A stretch of DNA of 64,000 nucleotides from Halomonas sp. (GTDB lineage Bacteria; Pseudomonadota; Gammaproteobacteria; Pseudomonadales; Halomonadaceae), in NCBI RefSeq assembly GCF_020832045.1, contig NZ_JAFIFK010000010.1:1-64000 (forward strand), read 5' to 3'. The notes below the pieces were generated by a model that saw nothing but the letters and a program-made list of their open reading frames with translations, made no database searches and had not been told where the DNA came from. This document shows positions 10,381-19,730 of this stretch, one piece after another; within the stretch, counting starts at the first letter, position 1; each line of letters starts with the position of its first letter. Position numbers and translations under genes: made by a program.

Positions 10381-11382
10381 TTACTCCTGCTCCAGGTCCT
10401 CGCGGGTGTAACGCACGTTATTGGCGGCCTGGATGGTACGAATGACCTCCCAGTGCTCCTGATAGTTGATGGGGATGAACTTCTCCACACCCTCGAACTC
10501 CTCACCCAGCGCGGTACCTGCGAAGTCGAAGCTGAAGAAGGCCTCCTCGATCTTCTCGACAAGGTCGGGATGCAGGTTGTGGGCGTAGTTGTAAGACGTA
10601 GTGGGGAAGCGATCGGATTCGTAGATCAGGCGCACGTCCTCTTCGTCGTAGAGGCCCCGCGCCGCCATGCGCTCGACTACCTCGGAAGCCACCGGGGCGG
10701 CATCATAGTCGCGAGCGACCACGCCGAGCATCGACTGGTCGTGGCTGCCGGAATAGACGACCTCGTAATCCTCGTCGGGCATGATGCCTAGCTCGGGGAA
10801 CAGCGCCCGTGGCGCCAGGTTGCCGGAGTTGGAGGTCGGTGAGGTGTGAGCCACGCGCTTGCCCTTCAGGTCCTCCATCTCCTCGATATCGGAATCGACG
10901 TGGGTGAAAACCTGCAAGGTATAGCCGAACTGGCCATCATCCGACCCCATCAGGGCAAACGGTACCGCCCCTGCCAGATTCACGGCGAAAGGCGTCGGTC
11001 CGGTGGAGAAGCCGGCAATGTGCAGACGACCGCTACGCATGGCCTCGACCTGAGCGGAGTTGGACTGCACGGCAAAGAAGCGTACGTTGCGCTCGGTCAC
11101 CTCTTCGAGATGATCGATGAAGGGCTGCCAGATATCGCTGTAGATGGCTGGATCCTCGACCGGCGTATAGGCGAAGATCAGCGTATCCGGGTTGGCCCAC
11201 TCCGACTCGTCGGCTGGACGGTCGGCGACCATGTTGCCATCCTCGTCGCAGTACAGGTTATCGAGGTCTCCACGCGGGCAATCGGCCTGGGCCTGGGCCG
11301 ATGCCAGCAGTGCCAGGGGCAGCAGGCCGGTCAAGGCCAGAGTGCCCAAAGGAAGACGGCGGGAAAGCTTGGAAGTTGTCAT
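10381..11382 (-). CDS. phnD: Phosphate/phosphite/phosphonate ABC transporter substrate-binding protein (PhnD)
   Basis: A 333-residue periplasmic binding protein. Residues 1-31 form a signal peptide (LPLGTLALTGLLPLALLASAQA), followed by a PhnD-family core: LIFAYTPVEDPAIYSDIWQP, MRSGRLHIAGFSTGP and GKRVAHTSPTSNSGNLAPR, the last a typical anion-binding stretch. The start at 11382 follows AGAGAGAC; upstream in-frame methionines would precede the signal peptide with unrelated sequence. It heads the operon, which has a Pho-box-like element about 160 bases upstream. Oxyanion specificity cannot be decided; related families handle phosphite, phosphonates and possibly selenate. Confidence 0.88.
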   Translation of the reverse strand: MTTSKLSRRLPLGTLALTGLLPLALLASAQAQADCPRGDLDNLYCDEDGNMVADRPADESEWANPDTLIFAYTPVEDPAIYSDIWQPFIDHLEEVTERNVRFFAVQSNSAQVEAMRSGRLHIAGFSTGPTPFAVNLAGAVPFALMGSDDGQFGYTLQVFTHVDSDIEEMEDLKGKRVAHTSPTSNSGNLAPRALFPELGIMPDEDYEVVYSGSHDQSMLGVVARDYDAAPVASEVVERMAARGLYDEEDVRLIYESDRFPTTSYNYAHNLHPDLVEKIEEAFFSFDFAGTALGEEFEGVEKFIPINYQEHWEVIRTIQAANNVRYTREDLEQE

Positions 11383-11540
11383 TGGCGTGTCTCTCTGTAT
11401 CACTGTAATTATTTGAGTCGATGTCGTCATAGGCAGTATGGCAGGCTCTAAGGATTCGGGTGACCCTACCCTCCTGCTCGGAAGCGAACATGCAAGAGCC
11501 ATAATGATCGCAAACGAAACTAACCAACAATCTAGGTAGT

Positions 11541-11558
11541 ATGACAATACGATGTCAA
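11541..11558 (-). promoter_or_regulatory. Candidate Pho box upstream of phnD
   Basis: On the minus strand two 7-base direct repeats, TTGACAT and TTGTCAT, are separated by four bases. This is the geometry of the PhoB consensus (CTGTCAT-N4-CTGTCAT). A weak -10-like TAGATT follows six bases later. The site implies phosphate-starvation control of phnDCEE. Its first half-site covers the start codon of the divergent phosphatase gene. Confidence 0.6.
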
Positions 11559-12142
11559 ACCGATTTCACGACGTCCCGGGTCAACGCAGCAACCGCTACC
11601 TGCTGATGCGACATGGCCATAGCCAGGCCAATGAAGCACACCTGATTATCAGCACACCGGCTCGGGGGCTCGGTGAGTTCGGTCTCTCCAAGCAGGGCGA
11701 AGCCCAGCTCGACGCGCTGCTCGCCGACTGGCGCTGGCCGGTACCGACTCGTATCCTGCATTCCGACTTCCTGCGCACCACCGAAACCGCCGAGCGAGTG
11801 GCCATTCACTTCGGCCTCGAGCGACAGCCCGAGCCACGCTTGCGTGAGCGTAATTTCGGCACCCTGGAAGGCTTGCCGGACAGTCACTACCCGGTGGTGT
11901 GGGCGCATGATGCCCGCGACCCGGAGCATGGGGAGCATGAGGTGGAAAGCGTTGCTAGTGTTGCCGCACGCATGCAAGACGTGATCGCCACCCTGGAGCG
12001 GACGCTGCGCCAGGAAACCGTGCTGCTGGTCAGTCACGGCGACCCGCTGCAGATCATGTTGACCGCCCTGAAAGGGCGTCCGCTGAGCGAGCATCGTGCC
12101 CAGGTTGCACTGCTGCCAGCCAGCATCACTATGCTCGGATAA
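11552..12142 (+). CDS. Histidine phosphatase family protein
   Basis: A 196-residue phosphoglycerate-mutase-like phosphatase with the catalytic RHG motif (YLLMRHGHSQANEA), a second arginine in HSDFLRTTETA, glutamate in RERNFGTLEG, and the second histidine in LLVSHGDPLQIM. The likely activity is hydrolysis of small phosphomonoesters through a phosphohistidine intermediate; the substrate is unknown. It is divergent from phnD, with the candidate Pho box overlapping its start codon, so it might share phosphate control. The ribosome-binding site is weak (AGGTAG, distant), so the exact start is less certain. Confidence 0.85.
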   Translation: MSNRFHDVPGQRSNRYLLMRHGHSQANEAHLIISTPARGLGEFGLSKQGEAQLDALLADWRWPVPTRILHSDFLRTTETAERVAIHFGLERQPEPRLRERNFGTLEGLPDSHYPVVWAHDARDPEHGEHEVESVASVAARMQDVIATLERTLRQETVLLVSHGDPLQIMLTALKGRPLSEHRAQVALLPASITMLG

Positions 12143-12258
12143 GCGCAAAGTACGGTTTCACGACGTATCGGCTGACGCTCGTCGCGTTCTGGGGTAGCAT
12201 CTTTTGATCGGCAGGGATGTCGGTCACTTCATCGTACTGCGTCAACGGGAGGAGCCCG

Positions 12259-12687
12259 ATGCGACAGTTGCAGCATTGTCACCATCCAATAGCGCATCGC
12301 GTACTGGTTTGCTTACATCTGCTCGTGCAGCTGGGCCTACTAGGCGCCGCCGCACTATGGCTGGTGCCGCGCACCCCTTGGCTTGCCGCCGTAGAGTGGA
12401 GCCAAGCCTGGCCCAGCCTGGCATTGGGCACCGGACTCTGGTTGGCGGCGGCACTGGGCCTGCGCCTGGTCATCGAGCTGTGTCAGCAAGCCGTTCAACG
12501 CAAGGAACGGAAAGGCTTCGCCCCTCACGAGATGGTCACTCGCTCGTTCGAGCGACGCCCTGCCGTACATGATGCTCAGGCAGCCTGGACCAGCGAGGCG
12601 CGGGCCATCGAGATCGAGCCCAGCGTACTTGGTAGCGCGCGCGTGACGCGACCCGCCGAGCCCCTCAAGCCGCAGGAGAGCGCCTGA
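12259..12687 (+). CDS. Hypothetical protein with two membrane segments
   Basis: A 142-residue protein I do not recognise. It has two hydrophobic helices, roughly residues 14-36 (VLVCLHLLVQLGLLGAAALW) and 52-76 (LALGTGLWLAAALGLRLVIEL), then a basic stretch (QQAVQRKERKG) and a polar C-terminal tail of ~50 residues. The start follows a strong GGGAGGAG site, which supports real translation. It stands alone between the phosphatase and the converging aap operon. Confidence 0.7.
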   Translation: MRQLQHCHHPIAHRVLVCLHLLVQLGLLGAAALWLVPRTPWLAAVEWSQAWPSLALGTGLWLAAALGLRLVIELCQQAVQRKERKGFAPHEMVTRSFERRPAVHDAQAAWTSEARAIEIEPSVLGSARVTRPAEPLKPQESA

Positions 12688-12713
12688 GCGCCATGCCCAT
12701 GGCCGACGAATAG

Positions 12714-12740
12714 CGGCCGGACCCGGCTCGGGTCCGGCCG
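12714..12740. terminator. Hairpin between the membrane-protein gene and aapP
   Basis: Perfect 11-bp stem CGGCCGGACCC/GGGTCCGGCCG with a five-base loop between two convergent genes. No T tract follows on either strand, so its terminator role is plausible by position only. Confidence 0.5.
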
Positions 12741-12747
12741 TACGCGT

Positions 12748-13515
12748 TCAGTGACCGAGGATCTGGCTGAGGAACAGCTGGGTACGCTCGGATTGCGGGT
12801 TGTTGAAGAAGGTCTCCGGCGCGTTCTCCTCGATGATCTGGCCCTGATCCATGAAGATCACCCGGTCGGCCACGGTCTTGGCAAAGCCCATCTCGTGGGT
12901 CACGCAGAGCATGGTCATGCCTTCGCGGGCCAGTTCGACCATGACATCGAGCACTTCCTTGATCATCTCCGGATCGAGAGCCGAGGTAGGCTCGTCGAAC
13001 AGCATCACGTCGGGGTGCATGCACAGCGAGCGGGCAATCGCCACGCGCTGCTGCTGGCCACCAGAGAGCTGGCCCGGATATTTCCTGGCCTGCTCGGCGA
13101 TCTGCACTCGCTCGAGATAGCGCATGGCCAGCTCCTCGGCCTCGCGACGGGGCTTCTTCTGTACCCACATCGGCGCCAGGCAGCAGTTCTCCAGCACGGT
13201 GAGATGCGGGAAGAGGTTGAAGTGCTGGAACACCATGCCCACGCTGCGGCGGATCTGCTCGATTCGCTTCACGTCCTGGGTCAGCGGCACGCCGCCGACC
13301 ACGATCTCGCCGGCCTGATGCTCCTCCAGGTGGTTGATGCAGCGAATCAGCGTCGACTTGCCCGAGCCCGAAGGCCCGCAGATGACGATGCGCTCGCCGC
13401 GCTTGACCTCGAGATCGATGTCGCGCAGCACATGGAAGTCGCCGTACCACTTGTTGACGCCGCGCATCTCGACCATGGGGGTCTCGGCGCCGGCCCGGGT
13501 TGCCTGTTCGTTCAT
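12748..13515 (-). CDS. aapP: General L-amino acid ABC transporter ATP-binding protein (AapP)
   Basis: A 255-residue polar amino-acid transporter ATPase with Walker [10 protein letters not shown], signature [10 protein letters not shown], Walker [15 protein letters not shown] and switch histidine CVTHEMGFA. It is the last gene of aapJQMP, the rhizobial-type general L-amino acid uptake system. Two starts are possible: ATG 13524, where AAGGA abuts the codon, or ATG 13515, where AAGGA is nine bases away. I chose the second. The hairpin at 12714 follows. Confidence 0.93.
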   Translation of the reverse strand: MNEQATRAGAETPMVEMRGVNKWYGDFHVLRDIDLEVKRGERIVICGPSGSGKSTLIRCINHLEEHQAGEIVVGGVPLTQDVKRIEQIRRSVGMVFQHFNLFPHLTVLENCCLAPMWVQKKPRREAEELAMRYLERVQIAEQARKYPGQLSGGQQQRVAIARSLCMHPDVMLFDEPTSALDPEMIKEVLDVMVELAREGMTMLCVTHEMGFAKTVADRVIFMDQGQIIEENAPETFFNNPQSERTQLFLSQILGH

Positions 13516-13527
13516 TGTTTTCATTCC

Positions 13528-14628
13528 TTACCGCTTATGGCCGGTATGCAATTTACGTTCGAGATACTGGCTGTAGCGCGACATGCTGAAGCAGAAGATC
13601 CAGAACATGAACGCGGCGAACACGTAGCCCTCCAGGGCAAAGCCCAGCCAGCGGGAATCCGACAGCGCCGCCTGCACGATGCCCAGCAGGTCGAAAAGCC
13701 CGATGATCATGACCAGGGTCGTGTCCTTGAACAGCGAGATGAAGGTATTGACGATGCCGGGAATCATCATCTTCAGCGCCTGGGGCAGCACGATAAGGCC
13801 CATTCGCTTCCAGTAGCCCATGCCCAGCGCTGCTGCCGCTTCTTCCTGCCCCTTGGGAATAGCCTGCAGCCCGCCGCGTATGACCTCGGCCATGTAGGCG
13901 CTCTGGAACAGGGTAATGCCGATCAGCGCACGTACCAGGCGGTCGACACTCATGCCGGTGGGCAGGAAGAGCGGCAGCATGACCGAGGCCATGAACAGGA
14001 TGGTGATCAGCGGCACGCCGCGCCAGAACTCAATGAACACCACACAGAAGCTCTTGACGATGGGCATCTGCGAACGCCGACCCAGGGCCAGCAGGATACC
14101 GATCGGCAGGGCCGCGACCATGCCTACCACCGCAAGAATCAGGGTCAGCATCAGCCCGCCCCAGCGGTGTGTTGGCACCACCGACAAACCGAAGTGGCCG
14201 CCGTAAAGCATGAAGTAGGCAAACACCGGGAAGGCCAACAGCGTCGCCAGCGCCACCCAGCGCTTGAACGGAAGTCGCGGAATGGCCAGCCAGGCGATCA
14301 GCACCGCGAACGAGGCGAACACGATATTGACCCGCCACAGCTCGGTGCGCGGATAGAGCCCGTAGATGAACTGGGTCAGGCGGGCGTTGACGAACACCCA
14401 GCAGGCTCCTTCGCGGGAACAGTCATCACGGCTGGTCCCTACCCAGTCGGCGTTGATGAATGCCCACTGGATCGTCGGCGTCAACAGCACAAACAGCAGG
14501 TAGAACCCCAGCAGAGTGAAAACGGTATTGACCGGCCCGCTGAACAGGTTGGCTCTCAGCCAGGCCAGTGGCCCCACCGTGTTCTTTGGCGCAGGGCGCG
14601 CCTCGATCATCTTGAGTTGAATCGTCAT
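13528..14628 (-). CDS. aapM: General L-amino acid ABC transporter permease (AapM)
   Basis: A 366-residue inner-membrane permease with multiple hydrophobic segments. The HisM-type EAA region (IRGGLQAIPKGQEEAAAALGMGYWKRMGLI) lies in the C-terminal part. The long N-terminal half with extra membrane segments and a periplasmic loop (INADWVGTSRDDCSREGACWVF) is typical of AapM and distinguishes it from short HisM-type permeases. The start follows AGGAGAGGC. It pairs with AapQ. Confidence 0.92.
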   Translation of the reverse strand: MTIQLKMIEARPAPKNTVGPLAWLRANLFSGPVNTVFTLLGFYLLFVLLTPTIQWAFINADWVGTSRDDCSREGACWVFVNARLTQFIYGLYPRTELWRVNIVFASFAVLIAWLAIPRLPFKRWVALATLLAFPVFAYFMLYGGHFGLSVVPTHRWGGLMLTLILAVVGMVAALPIGILLALGRRSQMPIVKSFCVVFIEFWRGVPLITILFMASVMLPLFLPTGMSVDRLVRALIGITLFQSAYMAEVIRGGLQAIPKGQEEAAAALGMGYWKRMGLIVLPQALKMMIPGIVNTFISLFKDTTLVMIIGLFDLLGIVQAALSDSRWLGFALEGYVFAAFMFWIFCFSMSRYSQYLERKLHTGHKR

Positions 14629-14638
14629 GGCGCCTCTC

Positions 14639-15829
14639 CTAGCGTTCCACCAGCGCCACGCGGGCGTTGAACCAGTTCATGAACATCGACACCAGCAAGC
14701 TGATGATCAGATAAACCGCCATGGTCATGGAGATGACCTCGATCGCCTGGCCCGTCTGGTTGAGCGTGGTACCGGCAAACACCGACACCAGGTCGGGGTA
14801 GCCGATGGCCGTGGCCAACGAGGAGTTCTTGATCAGGTTGAGGTACTGACTGGTCAGCGGCGGAATGATCACGCGCAGTGCCTGGGGCACGATCACAAGA
14901 CGCAACACCAGTTTCTGCGGCAGGCTCAGCGCCTGGGCCGCCTCGGTCTGGCCGTGGGAGATTGCCTGAATGCCGGAGCGCACGATCTCGGCGATGAACG
15001 ATGCCGTATAGATGGAAAGCGCCAGCCACAGAGCGAGGAATTCGGGGATGATGGTGATGCCACCGCGGAAATTGAAGCCGCGCAGCTCAGGCACGTCCCA
15101 CGTCACCGGCACCCCGGTTGCCACCAGCACCAGCAAGGGCAAGCCGAAGATCAGGGCCAGCGAGATCCAGCCCGCCGGCAGACGCTTCCCGGTGGCCTCG
15201 TGACGGCGCTTGTTCCAGACAACCAAGGCGATGCTGGCCACAATGGCCACGCCAAAGGTCAGTGGAATCAACCCGAAGCCCGACTCGAACAGTGGCTCCG
15301 GCAGGTAGAGACCCCGCACGTTGAGAAAGATGACCTCGCCGAGGGAGTAGCTGTCCCGCGCCGAGGGCATGGTGCGCAGTACGGCGAAGTACCAGAAGAA
15401 GATCTGCAGCAGCAGAGGAATGTTACGGAAGATCTCGATATAACCGCTGGCCAGCCGGGCGATGAGCCAGTTGGGCGAAAGCCGGGCGATACCCACGGTA
15501 AAGCCGATGATGGTAGCCGCCACCACGCCCAGAGCGGAAACCAGCAGGGTATTGAGCAGCCCCACCACGAACGTGCGGCCGTAGGTACTCTGCGACGAGT
15601 ATTCGATCAGGCTCTGGCCGATGCCGAAGCCTGCGGTTCTTTCGAGAAAGCCGAAGCCGGTAGTGATGCCACGAGCGGCCAGGTTGGCCTGGGTGTTACC
15701 GATGATATAGAGCAGGAAGGCGGCGACAGCGGCGATCAGCAAAACCTGAAAGATCAACGCACGCTTTGCTCGATCACGCCAGAAAGGAGGTTTTGGGCCC
15801 AGCGTATGGGCCTTGGGTCGAACGGACAT
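14639..15829 (-). CDS. aapQ: General L-amino acid ABC transporter permease (AapQ)
   Basis: A 396-residue permease with the EAA loop (VRSGIQAISHGQTEAAQALSL) and the LTSQYLNLIKNSSLATAIGYPDL segment characteristic of AapQ/BztB. A long loop between hydrophobic segments in the middle accounts for its size. The start follows GGAGAG. It lies between the hairpin after aapJ and aapM, ten bases from the latter. Confidence 0.92.
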   Translation of the reverse strand: MSVRPKAHTLGPKPPFWRDRAKRALIFQVLLIAAVAAFLLYIIGNTQANLAARGITTGFGFLERTAGFGIGQSLIEYSSQSTYGRTFVVGLLNTLLVSALGVVAATIIGFTVGIARLSPNWLIARLASGYIEIFRNIPLLLQIFFWYFAVLRTMPSARDSYSLGEVIFLNVRGLYLPEPLFESGFGLIPLTFGVAIVASIALVVWNKRRHEATGKRLPAGWISLALIFGLPLLVLVATGVPVTWDVPELRGFNFRGGITIIPEFLALWLALSIYTASFIAEIVRSGIQAISHGQTEAAQALSLPQKLVLRLVIVPQALRVIIPPLTSQYLNLIKNSSLATAIGYPDLVSVFAGTTLNQTGQAIEVISMTMAVYLIISLLVSMFMNWFNARVALVER

Positions 15830-15869
15830 GAAGGGACTCTCCGCCTGGATCCGTCAAGCAGTTGTCAAA

Positions 15870-15896
15870 CCCCGACCCGGAAGATCCGAGTCGGGG
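15870..15896 (-). terminator. Intercistronic hairpin after aapJ
   Basis: Stem CCCCGAC..GTCGGGG with an inner CGGA/TCCG extension and a weak following T stretch on the minus strand. Hairpins in this position often favour the binding-protein transcript over the permease genes; full termination is unlikely because aapQ lacks an evident separate promoter. Confidence 0.55.
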
Positions 15897-15940
15897 CACA
15901 GTTGGATCGAGGCACTTATACGGTGTCTCGGACGGCTTGA

Positions 15941-16969
15941 TCAGCGAATCGGCGGAGCGTACTGGATACCGCCTTCGGTCCACAGTGCGTTGATGCCACG
16001 CTCGATCTGCAGCGGCGAGTCCATGCCGACGTTGCGGTCGTAGCTTTCGCCGTAGTTACCCACCTGGCTGATGATGTTGTAGGCCCAGTTGGCGTCGAGA
16101 CCCATACCCTCGCCGTAGTTGCCGTCCTGACCCAACAGGCGAGCGATGTCCGGATCGTCGGAGTTGCGCATTTCGTCGACGTTGTCCTGGGTGATACCCA
16201 TCTCTTCGGCGTTGAGCATGGCGAACAGCGACCACTTGACGATGTTGAACCACTGGTCGTCACCCTGACGTACCACCGGGCCCAGCGGCTCCTTGGAGAT
16301 GACTTCCGGCAGGATCACCGACTGATCCGGGTCGGAGAGCTGAATGCGCAGTGCCGCCAGCTGGGAAGTATCGGAGGTCAGCACGTCGCAGCGTCCGGCC
16401 TCGTAGCCACCCACGGTCTGCTCCGAGGTATCGAATACGATCGGATCGAAGGTCATGCCGTTGGCGCGGAAGTAATCCGCCACGTTGAGCTCGGTGGTGG
16501 TACCGGACTGAACGCAGACCGCCGCGCCGTCGAGATCCGTGGCGCTGGAGACGCCGAGGTCGCGATTGATCATGAAGCCGATACCGTCGTAGAAGTTCAC
16601 TCCGGCAAAGTTCAGACCCAGGGTGGTGTCGCGGGTGGTGGTCCAGGTGGTGTTGCGCGAGAGTACGTCGACCTCTCCGGACTGCAGCGCAGTGAAGCGC
16701 TCGACAGCATTCAGCGAGATGTAACGTACGGCTTCGGCATCGCCGAAGACCGCTGCTGCTACGGCACGGCACACGTCGACGTCCAGCCCCTGCCAGTCGC
16801 CCTGATCGTCCGGTGCGGAAAAACCGGGCAGGCCGTCACTCACGCCACACTGAACGGCACCACGGTCGATGGTGGTCTGCAGGGTGTTGGCCGAGGCCGT
16901 GGCGGTCGCACCCAGTGCCAGTGCCGCTGCGGAAGTGAGCAGAAGCCACTTGTTCTTATTGTCGCGCAT
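15941..16969 (-). CDS. aapJ: General L-amino acid ABC transporter substrate-binding protein (AapJ)
   Basis: A 342-residue periplasmic binding protein. It has a signal peptide (WLLLTSAAALALGATATASA), then TIDRGAVQCGVSDGLPGFSAPD, the SBP_bac_3 segment GLDVDVCRAVAAAVFGDAEAV and DVLSRNTTWT, which identify the AapJ/BztA group. The start at 16969 follows GAGGAATT; upstream in-frame methionines lack such a site. It heads the aapJQMP operon. The 16970-17220 region must contain its promoter, but I see no confident -35/-10 pair. Confidence 0.94.
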   Translation of the reverse strand: MRDNKNKWLLLTSAAALALGATATASANTLQTTIDRGAVQCGVSDGLPGFSAPDDQGDWQGLDVDVCRAVAAAVFGDAEAVRYISLNAVERFTALQSGEVDVLSRNTTWTTTRDTTLGLNFAGVNFYDGIGFMINRDLGVSSATDLDGAAVCVQSGTTTELNVADYFRANGMTFDPIVFDTSEQTVGGYEAGRCDVLTSDTSQLAALRIQLSDPDQSVILPEVISKEPLGPVVRQGDDQWFNIVKWSLFAMLNAEEMGITQDNVDEMRNSDDPDIARLLGQDGNYGEGMGLDANWAYNIISQVGNYGESYDRNVGMDSPLQIERGINALWTEGGIQYAPPIR

Positions 16970-17220
16970 GAATAATTCCTCGATGTTCTTGGTATACGTG
17001 GACGATGCATGCCTGAGCATGTGCCAGCACCTTAGCAAGGTTTATTCCAGTACGGGGATAGTACAGGCAAAACACTTATTCAACGGTCGCGCTCAAGGCG
17101 ATCCGGCCTATAACGTCGCACCGCTTTAGTGCATGAAAATACTGGAAGTCGCCTTGGTGCACGGGAAGGAGGCATTGAGAGAGCGTCAATCGCGAAGGAC
17201 TTACCGAGCCGACAGGGAGC

Positions 17221-17265
17221 AAAAGAAAGGCCCCGAAGGATGGATAGGCATCCAACCTTCGGGGC
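17221..17265 (-). terminator. Intrinsic terminator after ahpF
   Basis: Long stem GCCCCGAAGG/CCTTCGGGGC with an inner TGGAT/ATCCA extension, followed on the minus strand by CTTTCTTTT. It closes the ahpC-ahpF unit. Bases 16970-17310 contain no gene: only this terminator and the aapJ upstream region. Confidence 0.85.
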
Positions 17266-17310
17266 GCAGTCAAGGGGCGAAGGGCGCTGAACGCTGCCTG
17301 ACGAGGCGCG

Positions 17311-18867
17311 TCAGTGGCGGATCAGGTAGTCGAAAGCACCCAGAGCAGCCTTCGAGCCCTCACCCATGGCGATCACGATCTGCTTGTAGGGCACGGTGGT
17401 GACGTCGCCGGCAGCAAAGATGCCGGGCACCGAGGTCATGCCGCGCTCATCGATCACGATCTCGCCGCGCGGGGAGAGTTCGATAGAGGAGTCGGTCAGC
17501 CACTCGGTGTTGGGCACCAGGCCGATCTGCACGAAGATGCCCTCGAGCTCGAGCCGCTTGATTTCGCCGCTGGCGCGTTCTTCGTAAGTCAAACCGTTGA
17601 CCCGCTTGCCATCACCGTTCACTTCGGTGGTGCGCGCCCCGAGAATGATGTCGACGTTGGACAGGCTGCGCAGCTTCCTCTGCAGCACGGCGTCGGCACG
17701 CATCTCGTCCATGAACTCGATCAGCGTCACGTGGCCGACGATGCCGGCCAGGTCGATGGCCGCCTCGACCCCGGAGTTGCCGCCACCGATCACCGCCACG
17801 CGCTTGCCCTTGAACAGCGGGCCGTCGCAATGAGGGCAGTAGGCGACGCCCTTGTTGCGGTATTCGGCTTCGCCGGGCACGTTCATCTCGCGCCAGCGGG
17901 CGCCGGTGGAGAGAATCAGCGTCTTGCTCTTGAGGCTGGCGCCGGACTCGAACACCACTTCGTGCTCGCCGCCCTGATCGACCGCCGGCACCAGCTTCAC
18001 CGCACGCTGCAGGTTCATGATGTCGGCCTCATACTCCTTGACGTGCTGCTCCAGCGCCGCGGCCAGCTTGGGGCCTTCGGTGTAGGGCACGGAGATGAAG
18101 TTCTCGATGGCCATGGTATCGAGCACCTGGCCGCCGAAGCGCTCGGCCGCGACGCCAGTGCGGATGCCCTTGCGCGCGGCATAGATGGCCGCTGCGGCAC
18201 CGGCCGGGCCACCGCCCACCACCAGCACGTCGAAGGCCGCCTTCTCGTTGAGCTTGGCCGCCTCGCGCTGGGCCGCGCCGGTGTCGACCTTGGCCAAGAT
18301 CTGCTCGAGGCTCATGCGGCCCTGGTCGAAGAGTTTGCCATTGAGGTAGATGCTCGGCACCGACATCACCTGACGCTCTTCTACCTCATCCTGAAACAGC
18401 GCGCCGTCGATGGCGACATGGCGCACCCCGGGGTTGAAGATCGCCATCAGATTGAGCGCCTGCACCACGTCGGGGCAGTTCTGGCAGGAGAGAGAATAAT
18501 AGGTCTCGAAGTGCAGCGTGCCGTCGAGAGCCTTGATCTGGTCGAGGATGTCGTCACTGACCTTGGGCGGATGGCCACCTACCTGCAGCAGCGCCAGCAC
18601 CAGCGAGGTGAACTCGTGGCCCATGGGAATGCCGGCAAAAACCAAACCGGTATCCTCGCCGGGACGATTCAGGGCGAAGGAGGGCTTGCGCGCATCTTCA
18701 CCGTCCAGGCGCAGGGTAATCTTGTCGCTGAGACTGTCAATGTCCTTCAGAAGCCCGTGGAGTTCCTTGGACTTGGCGCCGTCATCGAGGGACGCGACGA
18801 TCTCGAACGGCTGAGTGACCTTTTCCAGGTAGGCTTTTAGCTGACTTTTCAGATTGTCGTCCAACAT
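17311..18867 (-). CDS. ahpF: Alkyl hydroperoxide reductase subunit F
   Basis: A 518-residue FAD/NADH:peroxiredoxin disulfide reductase (E. coli AhpF is 521). The N-terminal double-thioredoxin-fold domain carries Cys128-Cys131 (SCQNC), and the thioredoxin-reductase-like part carries Cys344-Cys347 (CPHC) plus FAD ([17 protein letters not shown]) and NAD ([12 protein letters not shown]) motifs. It recycles AhpC. The ATG at 18867 follows AAGGAA at a normal distance; an ATG six codons upstream coincides with that site. ahpC lies upstream on the same strand, with a hairpin between the two genes. Confidence 0.96.
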   Translation of the reverse strand: MLDDNLKSQLKAYLEKVTQPFEIVASLDDGAKSKELHGLLKDIDSLSDKITLRLDGEDARKPSFALNRPGEDTGLVFAGIPMGHEFTSLVLALLQVGGHPPKVSDDILDQIKALDGTLHFETYYSLSCQNCPDVVQALNLMAIFNPGVRHVAIDGALFQDEVEERQVMSVPSIYLNGKLFDQGRMSLEQILAKVDTGAAQREAAKLNEKAAFDVLVVGGGPAGAAAAIYAARKGIRTGVAAERFGGQVLDTMAIENFISVPYTEGPKLAAALEQHVKEYEADIMNLQRAVKLVPAVDQGGEHEVVFESGASLKSKTLILSTGARWREMNVPGEAEYRNKGVAYCPHCDGPLFKGKRVAVIGGGNSGVEAAIDLAGIVGHVTLIEFMDEMRADAVLQRKLRSLSNVDIILGARTTEVNGDGKRVNGLTYEERASGEIKRLELEGIFVQIGLVPNTEWLTDSSIELSPRGEIVIDERGMTSVPGIFAAGDVTTVPYKQIVIAMGEGSKAALGAFDYLIRH

Positions 18868-18973
18868 GACAGCGGGTTCCTTCATGTCTGGCTCATGAAA
18901 AAAACGGCAAGACGATACCGAGTGCGCAGACCGGGGTCAGCGCAGGCGGCAGCTTGCACGTCTTGGAAAGCGT

Positions 18974-18996
18974 GCCCGGGCAGAGCCTGCCCGGGC
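18974..18996 (-). terminator. Hairpin between ahpC and ahpF
   Basis: Perfect 10-bp stem GCCCGGGCAG/CTGCCCGGGC with a three-base loop, followed on the minus strand by a short CTTTCC stretch. As a partial terminator it would keep ahpF below ahpC, in line with the usual excess of AhpC over AhpF. Confidence 0.6.
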
Positions 18997-19040
18997 GGGA
19001 TCGCAAGGCCAGTTCGCGGCCTCGCAGGACGCTGGATCGC

Positions 19041-19604
19041 TTAGATCTTGCCGACCAGATCCAGGGACGGAGCGAGGGTCTCTTCGCCTTCCTTCCACTT
19101 GGCGGGGCAGACTTCGTTCGGGTTGTTACGCACGTACTGAGCGGCCTTCAGCTTGCGCAGAGTTTCCGTGACGTCGCGGGCGATGGCGTTGTCGTGAATC
19201 TCCAGGGTCTTGATGATGCCGTCCGGGTCGATCACGAAGGTGCCGCGCAGGGCCAGACCGGCTTCTTCGATGTGCACACCGAAGGCGCGGGTCAGCTGGT
19301 GGGTCGGATCACCGACCAGCGGGAACTTGGCCTTGCCAACCGCCGGAGAAGTCTCGTGCCACACCTTGTGAGAGAAGTGGGTGTCGGTGGTAACGATGTA
19401 GACCTCGGCACCGGCCTTCTTGAACTCCTCGTAGTGCTCAGCGGCGTCCTCGACCTCAGTCGGGCAGTTGAAGGTGAACGCAGCCGGCATGAAGATCACC
19501 ACGGACCACTGGCCCTTCAGGTTCTCGTTGGAGAGTTCGACAAATTCACCGTTGTGGAAAGCGGTGGCATTGAACGGCTGAACTTCGGTGTTGATCAGGG
19601 ACAT
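19041..19604 (-). CDS. ahpC: Alkyl hydroperoxide reductase subunit C (2-Cys peroxiredoxin)
   Basis: A 187-residue typical 2-Cys peroxiredoxin that reduces H2O2, organic peroxides and peroxynitrite. Peroxidatic Cys47 sits in FTFNCPTE and resolving Cys166 in NEVCPAKW, matching E. coli AhpC. The opening SLINTEVQPFNATAF and the C-terminal LAPSLDLVGKI are family-typical. It heads the ahpC-ahpF unit. The 126 bases upstream contain an AT-rich stretch with inverted CTAT/ATAG elements that could serve OxyR, but the match is too loose to call. Confidence 0.97.
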   Translation of the reverse strand: MSLINTEVQPFNATAFHNGEFVELSNENLKGQWSVVIFMPAAFTFNCPTEVEDAAEHYEEFKKAGAEVYIVTTDTHFSHKVWHETSPAVGKAKFPLVGDPTHQLTRAFGVHIEEAGLALRGTFVIDPDGIIKTLEIHDNAIARDVTETLRKLKAAQYVRNNPNEVCPAKWKEGEETLAPSLDLVGKI

Positions 19605-19730
19605 TCAGTGTTGCTCCATGTCTTAGTGGATGATCCGAATACGGGGCCTATCATATCCATCGCAACCGATAGGCGAAAATTGATTGCCGCCATGGTTCCG
19701 ATAAGGCTTGTCTATGGTGGCGCCACCCGC

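Noticed and set aside
12751-14670. Long plus-strand open frame (639 codons)
   Set aside because: It lies entirely antisense to aapP and aapM, is rich in H, Q and R as expected for a GC-rich shadow, and has no recognisable domain.
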